Both the position numbers and the translations under genes were made by a program. DNA of 64,000 nt from Azospirillum sp. TSA2s (lineage in GTDB: Bacteria > Pseudomonadota > Alphaproteobacteria > Azospirillales > Azospirillaceae): NCBI RefSeq assembly GCF_004923315.1, contig NZ_CP039650.1, positions 1,067,501 through 1,131,500 of the forward strand, read 5' to 3'. Below the pieces are notes generated by a model. That model was given only the letters and a program-made list of their open reading frames with translations, ran no database searches and had not been told where the DNA came from. How positions within the stretch are numbered: position 1 is the first letter of the stretch; each line of letters opens with the position of its first letter. Positions 1 to 7,663 of this stretch are shown here, in pieces.

Positions 1-33
1 CAACAAGGCGAACAGCTGCTGACCGGCTGGTAG
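1..33 (+). CDS. 3' end of an unidentified gene
   Basis: The window opens in a frame that reads ten codons (ending LLTGW) and stops at TAG 31-33. A strong hairpin follows within six bases, which is what the end of a real gene looks like. Nothing about the product can be told from ten residues. It converges on the small minus-strand gene at 64-246. The alternative is that no gene reaches this point and the stop is chance. Confidence 0.35.
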   Translation, partial: QQGEQLLTGW

Positions 34-38
34 GCAAT

Positions 39-58
39 CCGGCGGCGGAGGCCGCCGG
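39..58. terminator. Hairpin between converging gene ends
   Basis: An 8 bp perfect inverted repeat (CCGGCGGC 39-46 with GCCGCCGG 51-58) has a four-base loop. It lies between the plus-strand stop at 33 and the minus-strand stop at 64. No T tract is present on either side, so termination efficiency is uncertain. Confidence 0.45.
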
Positions 59-63
59 TGTCC

Positions 64-246
64 CTATTCCTTGTTCATCATGTTGCGGATGGCGCCGACG
101 AACTGGCGGGCGGTGTTCTCGTCCTCCAGCATCTTCTGCAGCTTGTCGCGGATGATCATCGCCTTCGGCCGCTGCTGCATGGCGCGTTCGATGGCGACAT
201 CGGCTTCGCCGGGCTTCAGGGATTCGAGGTCTGACATGGCGGACAT
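64..246 (-). CDS. Small hypothetical protein, 60 aa
   Basis: The product is a 60-residue charged, mostly helical protein with no signal peptide, membrane segment or cysteine. I do not recognise a family. The C-terminal half (IRDKLQKMLEDENTARQFVGAIRNMM) looks amphipathic, broken here only by my reading and not by any residue change. Two in-frame ATG codons (246 and 237) could start it, and neither has a strong ribosome site. It reads in the same direction as the acyltransferase and motA to its right, about 80 bases downstream of the former, so it may be the last gene of that unit. Codon choice is GC-rich at third positions, as in real genes nearby. Confidence 0.55.
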   Translation of the reverse strand: MSAMSDLESLKPGEADVAIERAMQQRPKAMIIRDKLQKMLEDENTARQFVGAIRNMMNKE

Positions 247-326
247 CCCGTGCGGTAAGGGCGTGTCTAGTCGGCACGCAGGTAAGGATAGCCGGAACCG
301 TCCCGGCCATCATCAGGCAAAGCGCA

Positions 327-1286
327 TCAGCGGTATTGGCCGACCGTCTCCACCGCCTCCCCGCCGGTGCCGAGCTTGAACTCGGTGACGCCGGGGGCGG
401 TGTCGGGATTGATGCCGCCGAGATCGAGCGCGCGGACGCCATGCTGCTTCAGCTCCTGCATGGCCTTCCACAGCACCAGCCGCATGGCGCCGCTCTTGCG
501 GCCCGACTCGTTGGCCCAACTGATCTGACTGGTGGCGCAGACACCATGGCGGAAGAACAGGCCGCAAGCGACCGGGGCGCGGCCGTCGAGCGCCGTCACC
601 ATCACCACACCGTCATTGCGGCCACCGCCCTTGACCATGGCGTTGCGCAGGCGGACGGCCAGCGGCCCGGTCATGGCACGAAAGCCCTTCTCCAGCGCCT
701 GGTCGTGCTCCTGCTTCATCAGCCAGGGCAGATTGTCGGCCTTCCAATCGGTGTCGAGGACGAGGCCGGCCTTCTCTGCCCCGCGCAAGCGCTGCCGCCA
801 GTCGCGGGCGAAGCCGGCGCGCATCGCCTCCTCGTTGCGGGTCAGGTCGAACCAGACCGTCTGGTAGCCCGGTCCGATCTTGCGGAAGCCGCAGCGGGCG
901 AGCAGCGCCTCCGTCTCCGGCCCGGCGGGAAGTTCCGGCAACAGGCTGGCGCGGCTGAGCGGCGACCGCGGACAGGCGCGGCGCAGCAGGCGGAACACCG
1001 CTTCCAGCGTGGCGGCATCGGGGATCGTGCCGTCGAGCCAAAGCGGGCCGCGGTAGCATTGGCGGTCGTGGAAGACCTTCAGCATGCGGCGGTCCAGCGT
1101 CTGGACGAGGCCGATCGGCTCGCCGTCGCGGCGGATCACGCCAAGGCGTGGGACATGGCCATAGGTGCGGCCCATGGCGCGGCCATAGGCGAAGCTCTGC
1201 AGCAGGGTGGAGCGCGGAACGCGGGCGAACAGGGCGTCCCACTCGCCGACCGTTCCCTCGTTCCAGGCGATGTCGATGTCCGGCAT
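327..1286 (-). CDS. FemAB/GNAT-like peptidoglycan-type acyltransferase
   Basis: The 319-residue protein has the two-lobed GNAT-like fold expected of FemAB-related proteins, which transfer acyl or aminoacyl groups, often to lipid-linked or cell-surface acceptors. Supporting stretches are the N-terminal LLQSFAYG motif, an RQRLRGAEKAGL helix typical of the second lobe, and the C-terminal ALDLGGINPD block followed by TEFKLGTGG, which marks this family. The start ATG at 1286 is preceded by GGAGGGG at good distance. It sits 29 bases downstream of motA on the same strand and may be cotranscribed with it. The substrate is unknown. No transmembrane segment is visible, so it probably acts in the cytoplasm. 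Confidence 0.75.
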   Translation of the reverse strand: MPDIDIAWNEGTVGEWDALFARVPRSTLLQSFAYGRAMGRTYGHVPRLGVIRRDGEPIGLVQTLDRRMLKVFHDRQCYRGPLWLDGTIPDAATLEAVFRLLRRACPRSPLSRASLLPELPAGPETEALLARCGFRKIGPGYQTVWFDLTRNEEAMRAGFARDWRQRLRGAEKAGLVLDTDWKADNLPWLMKQEHDQALEKGFRAMTGPLAVRLRNAMVKGGGRNDGVVMVTALDGRAPVACGLFFRHGVCATSQISWANESGRKSGAMRLVLWKAMQELKQHGVRALDLGGINPDTAPGVTEFKLGTGGEAVETVGQYR

Positions 1287-1315
1287 CGGGCCCCTCCGTC
1301 GATCAGGACAACGGA

Positions 1316-2176
1316 TCAGGCCGGCGGCAGGGCGGAGGTCGCCTCTTCCACCTGGGCGAAGGTCGGACGGTATTCCGGTTCCAGCACGTTGCGGGCGTAT
1401 TCCACCGAAATGGCGGGCGCGTAGCCGGAGAGATGGGCGATCAGTCCGGTCTTCATCGCCTGATAATATTTGCCTTCCGCGTGATAGATGTTCTTCAGGC
1501 CGCTGGCGATGGGGGCGAGGAAGCCGTAGGCGACCAGAATGCCGGTGAAGGTGCCGACCAGCGCGCCGCCGATCAGCTTGCCCAGCACTTCCGGCGGCTC
1601 GGTGATCGAGCCCATGGTGTGAATCACGCCCAGCACCGCCGCCACGATGCCCAGCGCCGGCACCGCGTCGGCCACCGCCTGGATGGCGTCGGCGATGCGC
1701 TGGTGTTCGTGGTGCATCGTCTCGATGTCCTCGTCCATCAGGTCGACCAGTTCGTGCGGATTGTCCGCACCAAGCGACATCAGGCGGAGATAGGTACAGA
1801 GGAAGGCGATGGCATGATGGTCGCCATAGAATTTTGGGAATTGCTGGAAGAGCGGTGAGTCTTCCGGTTTCTCGATATGCTGTTCGAGCGCCAGCAGGCC
1901 CTTGGTTTTCGCGATCTTGAAGACCTGATACATCATGGTGAGGACCTCCAGGAAGTCCTCTTTCTTGTATTTTGGTCCTTTGAACAGGTGACCCAGCTCC
2001 TTGCCGGTGTGGGTCACCACAGATTTTGGATTTGCGATGAAAAAGGCGCCGGCGCCGGAGCCCAGGATGATCATGAACTCGAACGGCATCCACAGCACGC
2101 CCATGTGGCCACCGCCGAGGATGTAGCCACCGAACACGCTGAAGATCACGATGCCGAAGCCGATCATCACGAACAT
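1316..2176 (-). CDS. motA: Flagellar motor stator protein MotA
   Basis: MotA is the ring subunit of the proton-driven stator. With MotB it couples ion flow to flagellar rotation in the inner membrane. The 286-residue length fits the family. There are two N-terminal membrane helices, then a cytoplasmic domain with the charged stretch YLRLMSLGADNPHEL that carries the Arg and Glu needed for rotor contact. Two C-terminal helices follow, with the proline in VPALGIVAAVLGVIHTMG. The start at 2176 follows GGGGAGGG; an upstream in-frame ATG at 2266 lacks a ribosome site. No motB is found in the window, so the partner is encoded elsewhere, as is common for separate stator loci. Confidence 0.95.
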   Translation of the reverse strand: MFVMIGFGIVIFSVFGGYILGGGHMGVLWMPFEFMIILGSGAGAFFIANPKSVVTHTGKELGHLFKGPKYKKEDFLEVLTMMYQVFKIAKTKGLLALEQHIEKPEDSPLFQQFPKFYGDHHAIAFLCTYLRLMSLGADNPHELVDLMDEDIETMHHEHQRIADAIQAVADAVPALGIVAAVLGVIHTMGSITEPPEVLGKLIGGALVGTFTGILVAYGFLAPIASGLKNIYHAEGKYYQAMKTGLIAHLSGYAPAISVEYARNVLEPEYRPTFAQVEEATSALPPA

Positions 2177-2473
2177 TCGGTCTTTCCCTCCCCGATACCG
2201 ACCACGGGCCGCAAGATGCTCCCAGCCGACAGATGGCCGGACATCGGTTGAGTTTCCGTGAATCACCCGAACGGCCTACCGCCTTCGCGACAGGCCGCGC
2301 GATCCTACCGGTGCAGGCGGGTCCTGTCACGAAAGGACTGACGATCCAGGCTTTTCAACGGATGCGATGCGGACGGCGGGCAAAGGGCCTGCAGGGAAGA
2401 GGCCTTGAAACGGGACGGGACGCGTGACAAGGGCACAGGATGGTCACAGCCCGTGACAGCGGTGCCGAAACGC
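2177..2473. other. Intergenic region upstream of motA
   Basis: About 300 bases lie between the motA start and the terminator of the neighbouring gene. They hold the motA ribosome site (GGGGAGGG, 2180-2190) and presumably its promoter. I could not identify convincing sigma-70 or sigma-28 boxes. A 64-codon plus-strand frame (2233-2427) has no ribosome site and unlikely composition, so it is not called. Confidence 0.5.
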
Positions 2474-2513
2474 AAAACGCTCCGGCCGCCGGGTAAGACC
2501 GACAGCCGGAGCG
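2474..2513 (-). terminator. Rho-independent terminator of the proline-rich protein gene
   Basis: On the minus strand the inverted repeat CGCTCCGGC (2505-2513) and GCCGGAGCG (2478-2486) is followed by TTTTGCGTTT. It lies 19 bases past the stop of the gene at 2532-2909. Confidence 0.7.
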
Positions 2514-2531
2514 CTTGGAAAACTTGGATCG

Positions 2532-2909
2532 TTAACGGAGCGGAATGTTCATCTGGACGCTGACGCCCGGTTGAGGGGGCGGCGGGGCATAGATGATCGC
2601 CGGCGGCGGCGCGTAGGAAGGCGCATAGACGATGCGCGGCGGGGGCGGCGGGGCCGGAACCACGACCACCGGCGGCGGCGCGCCATAGATGACGACCGGG
2701 CCGTCGTCGTGATGGTACTTCTTCTTGTGGTGGCCCCAGGCGTGGCCGCGGCCATGCTCGCCTGGGTCGGCGAGCGACGGCGTCGACAAGGCGGCGCCGA
2801 AAGCCAGCACCGCCGTGACAGCCACCACGGCTTTGGCAGCGGCACGGGCCACCCGGCGCACGGCCGTCCGGGGCGACTGGGTGTCCTGCATGATGGCTCC
2901 GGCGTTCAT
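2532..2909 (-). CDS. Secreted proline- and histidine-rich small protein
   Basis: The 125-residue product has a long N-terminal region with arginines followed by a hydrophobic segment (AVVAVTAVLAFGAAL), consistent with an export signal cleaved before ADPGEHGRG. The mature part has a His/Lys-rich patch (HGRGHAWGHHKKKYHHDD) and then a run of proline-rich blocks such as APPPVVVVPAPPPPP. This looks like a periplasmic or surface-associated low-complexity protein; the histidines could bind metal, which is inference. The start ATG at 2909 follows AGGAG with 8 bases spacing. A downstream ATG at 2891 and an upstream extension to 3035 are less likely. No catalytic family is recognised. Confidence 0.7.
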   Translation of the reverse strand: MNAGAIMQDTQSPRTAVRRVARAAAKAVVAVTAVLAFGAALSTPSLADPGEHGRGHAWGHHKKKYHHDDGPVVIYGAPPPVVVVPAPPPPPRIVYAPSYAPPPAIIYAPPPPQPGVSVQMNIPLR

Positions 2910-3269
2910 CGGCCTGTTCTCCTGAAATGGGCTTGCATCGGCGACGGGAGCGGCGGCAGCCGGGTTGGCGTCCGCATACCCATTTCGATGGGATAGATTT
3001 TTATGCTCAGGCTGAGGCTCGACCGGGTGGGACATTTTTCGGGCGCTGATCGGTGGACAAGGACGGTTGCAAGGATGGCGACGATCGATCGCCGTGCATC
3101 CTTACCTATCAACTGTCGATCCACGGGCGCCGTGGCTACCCGTCCGAAAGGGGTAGACCCGATGCGACCGGCGACCGGCCTGTCCCATCATGATCCGATA
3201 GGCGCCGGACCTCGTATCGGGCATCGTAGACGTAAGGATGCAAAGCCCTCCAACCGCCGAGCCCTACCG
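2910..3269. other. Divergent intergenic region
   Basis: This 360-base gap separates two divergently transcribed genes, so promoters for both are expected. A small hairpin, CCCAT (2979-2983), TTCG loop, ATGGG (2988-2992), is followed by ATAGATTTTTAT on the plus strand. One copy of the window's recurring GTAAGGAT word lies at 3232. No gene is supported here. Confidence 0.4.
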
Positions 3270-3875
3270 ATGACCGTCCGAACCCGACTTCGCACCGTCG
3301 CCATGGCGGCGGTCTTTTCCGTGATGGGAGCCGCCAGCGCCATGGCCGCGAGCAGCACCGCCGCAAGCAATGCCGCCACAAGCAGCGCATACGACTTCAC
3401 CTTCCAGGGCATCGACGGCAAGCCGCTGCCGCTGTCGCAGTTCAAGGGCAAGGCGGTCCTGGTGGTCAACACCGCCTCGCAATGCGGATTCACCCCGCAA
3501 TACAAGGGGCTGGAGGCGCTGTGGCAGCAATACCGTGACCGCGGGCTGGTGGTGATCGGCGTGCCGTCCGACGATTTCGGCGGCCAGGAGCCGGGGAACG
3601 CCACCCAGATCAAGGATTTCTGCGAGGTCAACTACCGCATCGACTTCCCGTTGACCGACAAGACGGTGGTGTCGGGCGACGGCGCCCATCCCTTCTACCG
3701 CTGGGCGGCCGACGAACTGGGCTTCCTCGCCAAGCCGCGCTGGAACTTCCACAAATATCTGATCGGGCCGGACGGCAAGCTGGTGTCCTGGTTCTCCACC
3801 ATGACAGACCCCGAGTCGGACAAGGTGCGCGAGGCGATCGAGAAGCTGCTGCCGGAAAAGGCGACGAAGTCGTAA
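3270..3875 (+). CDS. Exported glutathione peroxidase family protein
   Basis: This enzyme reduces hydrogen peroxide or organic hydroperoxides using thiol reductants. The family hallmark NTASQCGFTPQYKGLE is present, with the peroxidatic cysteine at residue 72. The DDFGGQEPGNATQIKDFC block, the Gln that supports catalysis and the late WNFHKYL motif follow in family order. A signal peptide (MAAVFSVMGAASAMA) precedes an Ala/Ser/Thr-rich linker, so the protein should act in the periplasm, unlike most bacterial homologues. The chosen ATG at 3270 gives a 201-residue product with the Arg-rich n-region of the signal peptide; a longer frame to 3003 would bury it. The gene converges on ccmB. Confidence 0.9.
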   Translation: MTVRTRLRTVAMAAVFSVMGAASAMAASSTAASNAATSSAYDFTFQGIDGKPLPLSQFKGKAVLVVNTASQCGFTPQYKGLEALWQQYRDRGLVVIGVPSDDFGGQEPGNATQIKDFCEVNYRIDFPLTDKTVVSGDGAHPFYRWAADELGFLAKPRWNFHKYLIGPDGKLVSWFSTMTDPESDKVREAIEKLLPEKATKS

Positions 3876-3890
3876 GGGCGCGGTTGCCTC

Positions 3891-4556
3891 CTACTCCACC
3901 GCCTGCCGCAGGGCCGCGGCCCCGGCCCAAGGGGCGAGCGGCAGGGCGGCGGCGAGGATGCCGGCGAGAAGCAGCAGGTGCGGGCGCGGGGTCAGCCCGT
4001 TGATGGCAGCGTCGATGGCGCCGGCGCCGAAGATCAGCACAGGAATGTAGAGCGGCAGGATCAGCAGCGACAGCAGCACGCCGCCGCGCCGCGCTCCCAG
4101 CGTCAGCGCCGCCCCGATGGCGCCGATCAGGCTGAGGATCGGCGTGCCCAGGGTCAGCGTCAGCACCAGAACGCCGAACCCTTGCGCATCCATGTTCAGC
4201 AGAACGGCCAGCAGCGGCGCGGCGACGATCAGCGGGACGCCGGTGACCAGCCAATGGGCCAGCGTCTTCGCCAGCACCGCGGCCTCCAGCGGCAGGGGGG
4301 AGAGCGAGAGCAGTTCCAGCGACCCGTCCTCGTAATCGGTCTGGAACAGCCGCTCCAGCGACAGCAGCGAGGCGAGCAGAGCCGCCACCCAGATCACGCC
4401 GGCGGCGATGCGGGCGAGGATGTTCGGCTCCGGCCCGACGCCGAAGGGGAACAGCACCACGCACAGCACGAAGAACATGACGGCGATGGTGGCGTCGGAC
4501 CCCTGGCGCAGGGCCAGCCGCAGGTCGCGCGCGACAAGGCGCAGAAAACGGCTCAT
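3891..4556 (-). CDS. ccmB: Heme exporter membrane subunit CcmB
   Basis: CcmB is the membrane subunit of the CcmAB(CD) transporter, which works with heme handling during cytochrome c maturation on the periplasmic side. The 221-residue protein has six hydrophobic segments and the family's N-terminal MSRFLRLVARDLRLALRQG and LERLFQTDYEDGSLELL motifs. Its ATG overlaps the ccmA stop by four bases, so the two are translationally coupled. No ccmC, ccmD or ccmE follows; the next gene converges. The remaining maturation genes must be elsewhere. Confidence 0.95.
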   Translation of the reverse strand: MSRFLRLVARDLRLALRQGSDATIAVMFFVLCVVLFPFGVGPEPNILARIAAGVIWVAALLASLLSLERLFQTDYEDGSLELLSLSPLPLEAAVLAKTLAHWLVTGVPLIVAAPLLAVLLNMDAQGFGVLVLTLTLGTPILSLIGAIGAALTLGARRGGVLLSLLILPLYIPVLIFGAGAIDAAINGLTPRPHLLLLAGILAAALPLAPWAGAAALRQAVE

Positions 4557-5239
4557 GGCGCGGCCCCCTCTTCCTCATGGTCTTCGTCGCCGGCCTCTTC
4601 ATCGTCGTCGGCGTAGGGGGCGAACTCGTCCAGATGCAGTTCCTCGCCGCCGGGGGTGGCGATGTCGGTGTGGGTGGACAGCACCACCATGCCGCCCTGG
4701 GCGCGGTGTTCGGCGATCAGCCCCTCGAACAGGGCGATGGCGGCGCGGTCGAGCGCCACGGTCGGCTCATCCAGCAGCCACAGCGTCGCCGGTGCCGCCA
4801 GCAGCCGGGCGAGGTTCAGCCGGCGCTTCTGACCGGCCGACAGATAGCGGCCCGGCACCCCGGCGATGTGCGGCACTCCCAGCCGGTCGAGCGCCGCCCG
4901 CGCGTTGGCGGCCGGGTCGGCGGCACCGGCCAGCGCCGCCCAGAAGGCGAGATTCTCCGCCGCCGTCAGCACCGGCTTCACCGCGTCGAGATGACCGACA
5001 TACTGCACCCGCGACCGGTGGCCGTCGGGATCCTCGGAAACCGGCACCCCGTCCCAGTCCAACGTCCCGCGCAGCGGCTTCAGCAGCCCGGCCATCACCC
5101 GCAGCAGGCTGGACTTGCCGCTGCCGTTGGGACCGAGCAGCACCAGCGCACCGCCGGGGGCGATGCGGAACTCCAGCCCGGTGAAGACCAGACGGTCGCC
5201 ACGCAGGCAGGTCAGCTCTGATCCGGCAAAGACGGGCAT
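4553..5239 (-). CDS. ccmA: Heme exporter ATPase CcmA
   Basis: CcmA is the ATP-binding subunit of the cytochrome c maturation transporter and drives release of heme-loaded CcmE. The Walker A motif GPNGSGKSS lies at residues 36-44. The signature LSAGQKRRLNLARLL, the Walker B LWLLDEPTVALD and the switch His in STHTD follow in order. The 228-residue chain is longer than usual because of a strongly acidic tail (DDDEEAGDEDHEEEGAAP) after the ATPase core, whose function is unknown. The start at 5239 gives MPVFAGSELTC. It is the first gene of the ccmA-ccmB pair. Confidence 0.95.
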   Translation of the reverse strand: MPVFAGSELTCLRGDRLVFTGLEFRIAPGGALVLLGPNGSGKSSLLRVMAGLLKPLRGTLDWDGVPVSEDPDGHRSRVQYVGHLDAVKPVLTAAENLAFWAALAGAADPAANARAALDRLGVPHIAGVPGRYLSAGQKRRLNLARLLAAPATLWLLDEPTVALDRAAIALFEGLIAEHRAQGGMVVLSTHTDIATPGGEELHLDEFAPYADDDEEAGDEDHEEEGAAP

Positions 5240-5354
5240 GGGAACGGGTCGCGCTTCCGGTTGAGGGAGGCGCTGCTATAGCACAAGGGAACGGGAAAGC
5301 CTGAGCAAGAATGCTGTCGCAGCCTCCCGCCGCCGCCTCGCCCGAAACAACCCG

Positions 5355-5499
5355 CCCAAAAGAAAAGGCCACCGCGAGGGGGTTCTCGCGATGGCCTTGC
5401 GTCCGGCCGGGTCCGGCCGGTCGATACCTTGTGGAACGGCTTCCATTCGTCGCTGCGGTGGCGCTAGGGGGACGCCGCTGCGCGACCTGCGGGGCCGGT
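5355..5499 (-). ncRNA. Candidate small RNA of about 145 nt
   Basis: On the minus strand a good sigma-70 promoter (5506-5534) and a Rho-independent terminator (5357-5398) bracket about 145 bases with no supported ORF. The predicted transcript is structured. It contains TGGAA-GCCG-TTCCA, two adjacent copies of the palindrome CCGGCCGG, and the terminator stem. I could not match it to 6S RNA, SRP RNA, tmRNA or RNase P by their key motifs (for example the SRP GGAAG/AGCAGC loop is missing). It lies upstream of ccmA on the same strand but is separated from it by the terminator. It may be an independent regulatory RNA or a processed ccmA leader; the terminator favours the former. Confidence 0.55.
5357..5398 (-). 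terminator. Rho-independent terminator of the candidate small RNA
   Basis: On the minus strand AAGGCCATCGCGAG pairs with CTCGCGGTGGCCTT (5385-5398 with 5365-5378) around a six-base loop with one G-T pair. TTTTCTTTT follows at once. Its position upstream of ccmA means it ends a transcript started further right. Confidence 0.75.
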
Positions 5500-5505
5500 T
5501 GCTTG

Positions 5506-5534
5506 AGATAAGGTCTAGGGGAAGAAAATGGCAA
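5506..5534 (-). promoter_or_regulatory. Sigma-70-type promoter for the small RNA
   Basis: Reading the minus strand, TTGCCA (5529-5534) and TTATCT (5506-5511) are separated by exactly 17 bases. Both boxes fit the alphaproteobacterial housekeeping consensus. The expected transcription start is near 5499. Confidence 0.6.
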
Positions 5535-5803
5535 AATTTGGATGGAGTTCGAGGAATCGGACGCCGCCCGATGACGGGCCGCATGGCTCGCAGCGCTGCA
5601 CTCCCATGCGTTCGCCGCAGCGCCGGATGCCGGGATTGTCACGGCTAAAGGCCATGCACTTGTTCTGAATCAACGCTTTGCCCGCGATCCTGCCGCATCG
5701 TCGCGCCGTCGTCCCCAATCGAAGGGGGAGTGCCGCAGTCATCCGGGATCCCACCGAACGCGGCGGCGGTTTGCCCAAATGTGTTCAGGAAGCGAGTTGC
5801 TCC

Positions 5804-7483
5804 ATGTCGGCTTTCGCAGACATTCTCCAGGCCATGCCGCCGATCGCGCGGGTGGTGCTCATGCTCGGTCTCGTGTCGGCGGCGGGCGTGGCGCTTGGCC
5901 ATATCAAGATCCGCGGGGTCGGGCTCGGCATCGGCGGCGTTCTGTTCTCCGGCATCGCCGGCGGCCATATCGCCAAGCAGGCGGGCATCGCCTTCAACCC
6001 GGAGATGATGGACTTCATCCGCGATTTCGGCCTGATCCTGTTCGTCTACACCATCGGCATCCAGGTCGGCCCCGGCTTCTTCGCCGCGCTCCGCCGCAGC
6101 GGGCTGGCGCTGAACGGGCTGGCCCTGCTGATGGTGGGATCCAGCATCCTGCTGACCGCGGCGCTGGTGTCGTCGGGTGCGCTGTCGCTGGGCTCCTCGC
6201 TCGGCGTGTTCGCCGGCGCGGTGACCAACGCCCCGGCGTTGGCCGCCACCCAGCAGGTGCTGACGGAGGTCGGGGCCGATGCGGCGGTGATGGCCCTGCC
6301 CGGCCTTGCCTTCGCCGTCACCTACCCCTTCGGCATCGCCGGCAACCTGCTGGCGATGGCCGCCGTCCGCATCCTGTTCCGCATCGACCCCGAGGCCGAG
6401 GCCGCCCGCTTCGAGGAGTGTCGCCGCGCCGAGGTGTCGACGCTGGAGACCATGGACCTGACCCTGCGCAACCGGGAGCTTGTGGGCCGGCCGCTCGGGT
6501 CCGTCGACGCGCTGTGCGACCATGGGGTGGTCGCCTCCCGCCTGTTGCGCGACGGCACGCTTTGCGTCCCCCACAACAACACCTGCCTGAAGCTGGGCGA
6601 CGTGCTGCATGTGGTCGGGCCGCGGCCGAAGCTGGAGCAGGTGCGGACCCTGCTGGGGCAGGAGTTCGACCGGCCGCTGACCACCAAGGGCACCGACCTG
6701 AAATGGGAGCGCATCGTCGTCACCAACAACGCGGTGCTGGGCAAGTCGATCGCGGCGCTGAACCTGCAGGACGCCCATGACGTGGTGGTCAGCCGCGTCA
6801 ACCGGTCGGGCGTGGAGCTGGTGCCGACCCCGGCGCTGAAGCTGCAGTTCGGCGACATCCTGACGGTGATCGGCCGGCCGGACAGCCTCGCCGCCGTCGG
6901 CCGGGTCTTCGGCAACTCCGCCCGCAAGCTGCAGCAGGTGGAGATGATCCCGATGTTCCTGGGCATCGCGCTGGGCGCGGCGCTGGGCGCCATCCCGATC
7001 TTCCTGCCGGGCATGCCGGCGCCGCTGCGCCTCGGCCTTGCCGGCGGGCCGCTGATCGTCGCGCTGATCCTGGGCCGCGTCGGCCATGTCGGGCCGCTGG
7101 TGTGGTTCATGCCGCCGGCCGCCAACCTGGCGCTACGCGAGATCGGCATCATCCTGTTCCTGGCCGTGCTGGGCATCGCGTCGGGCGACCGCTTCGTCGC
7201 CACGCTGGCGAGCGGCGCCGGCTGGCCCTGGATGATGTGGGGCGTGCTGGTGACGCTGGTGCCGCTGCTGCTGACCGGGCTGGTTGCGCGCGGGCTGATG
7301 AAGCTGAACTTCCTGACCATCTGCGGCGTGCTGGCCGGGTCGCAGACCAACCCGCCGGGGTTGGCCTATGCCAACGCGCTGGTCGCGTCGGAGGCTCCGG
7401 CACTGGCCTACGCCACCGTCTATCCGCTGGCGATGTGCCTGCGTATCCTGGGGCCGCAGATTCTGGTACTTTTGTTGTGGTAA
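5804..7483 (+). CDS. AspT/YidE-family transporter with two RCK_C domains
   Basis: The protein belongs to the aspartate:alanine antiporter (AAEx) superfamily, inner-membrane secondary transporters built from two membrane halves. The 559-residue chain shows an N-terminal block of about five helices (to residue 170), two cytoplasmic TrkA-C type ligand-binding domains (about residues 195-370, each with a GDVL or GDIL motif) and a C-terminal block of helices containing ANLALREIGIILFLAVLG, the repeat of the N-terminal DFGLILFVYTIGIQVGPGF. The ATG at 5804 matches the family start; the upstream frame to 5678 has no hydrophobic start. The substrate cannot be told. It is a single-gene unit. Confidence 0.85.
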   Translation: MSAFADILQAMPPIARVVLMLGLVSAAGVALGHIKIRGVGLGIGGVLFSGIAGGHIAKQAGIAFNPEMMDFIRDFGLILFVYTIGIQVGPGFFAALRRSGLALNGLALLMVGSSILLTAALVSSGALSLGSSLGVFAGAVTNAPALAATQQVLTEVGADAAVMALPGLAFAVTYPFGIAGNLLAMAAVRILFRIDPEAEAARFEECRRAEVSTLETMDLTLRNRELVGRPLGSVDALCDHGVVASRLLRDGTLCVPHNNTCLKLGDVLHVVGPRPKLEQVRTLLGQEFDRPLTTKGTDLKWERIVVTNNAVLGKSIAALNLQDAHDVVVSRVNRSGVELVPTPALKLQFGDILTVIGRPDSLAAVGRVFGNSARKLQQVEMIPMFLGIALGAALGAIPIFLPGMPAPLRLGLAGGPLIVALILGRVGHVGPLVWFMPPAANLALREIGIILFLAVLGIASGDRFVATLASGAGWPWMMWGVLVTLVPLLLTGLVARGLMKLNFLTICGVLAGSQTNPPGLAYANALVASEAPALAYATVYPLAMCLRILGPQILVLLLW

Positions 7484-7663
7484 CGCACTGTTTCCGGACA
7501 CAAGCGGCTTAACGTGCATTTGATGTGAAATCTGCGTTGCGAAACGTGCATGCCCCGGTCTAGCCTGTGCCGCAATGGTCATACCGATGCCTTAGCCGGC
7601 CGCCTCGGCCCGCCACATCGGCGCAGCCGTCCCCCACCACCCGAACCAGCCGGTTTTTCGCGC

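Noticed and set aside
2233..2427. 64-codon plus-strand frame upstream of motA
   Set aside because: No ribosome site, no family, and it runs through the motA promoter region.
5645..7087. 480-codon minus-strand frame opposite the AspT-like transporter
   Set aside because: His/Gln/Asp-rich shadow; the plus strand has clear membrane helices and RCK_C domains.
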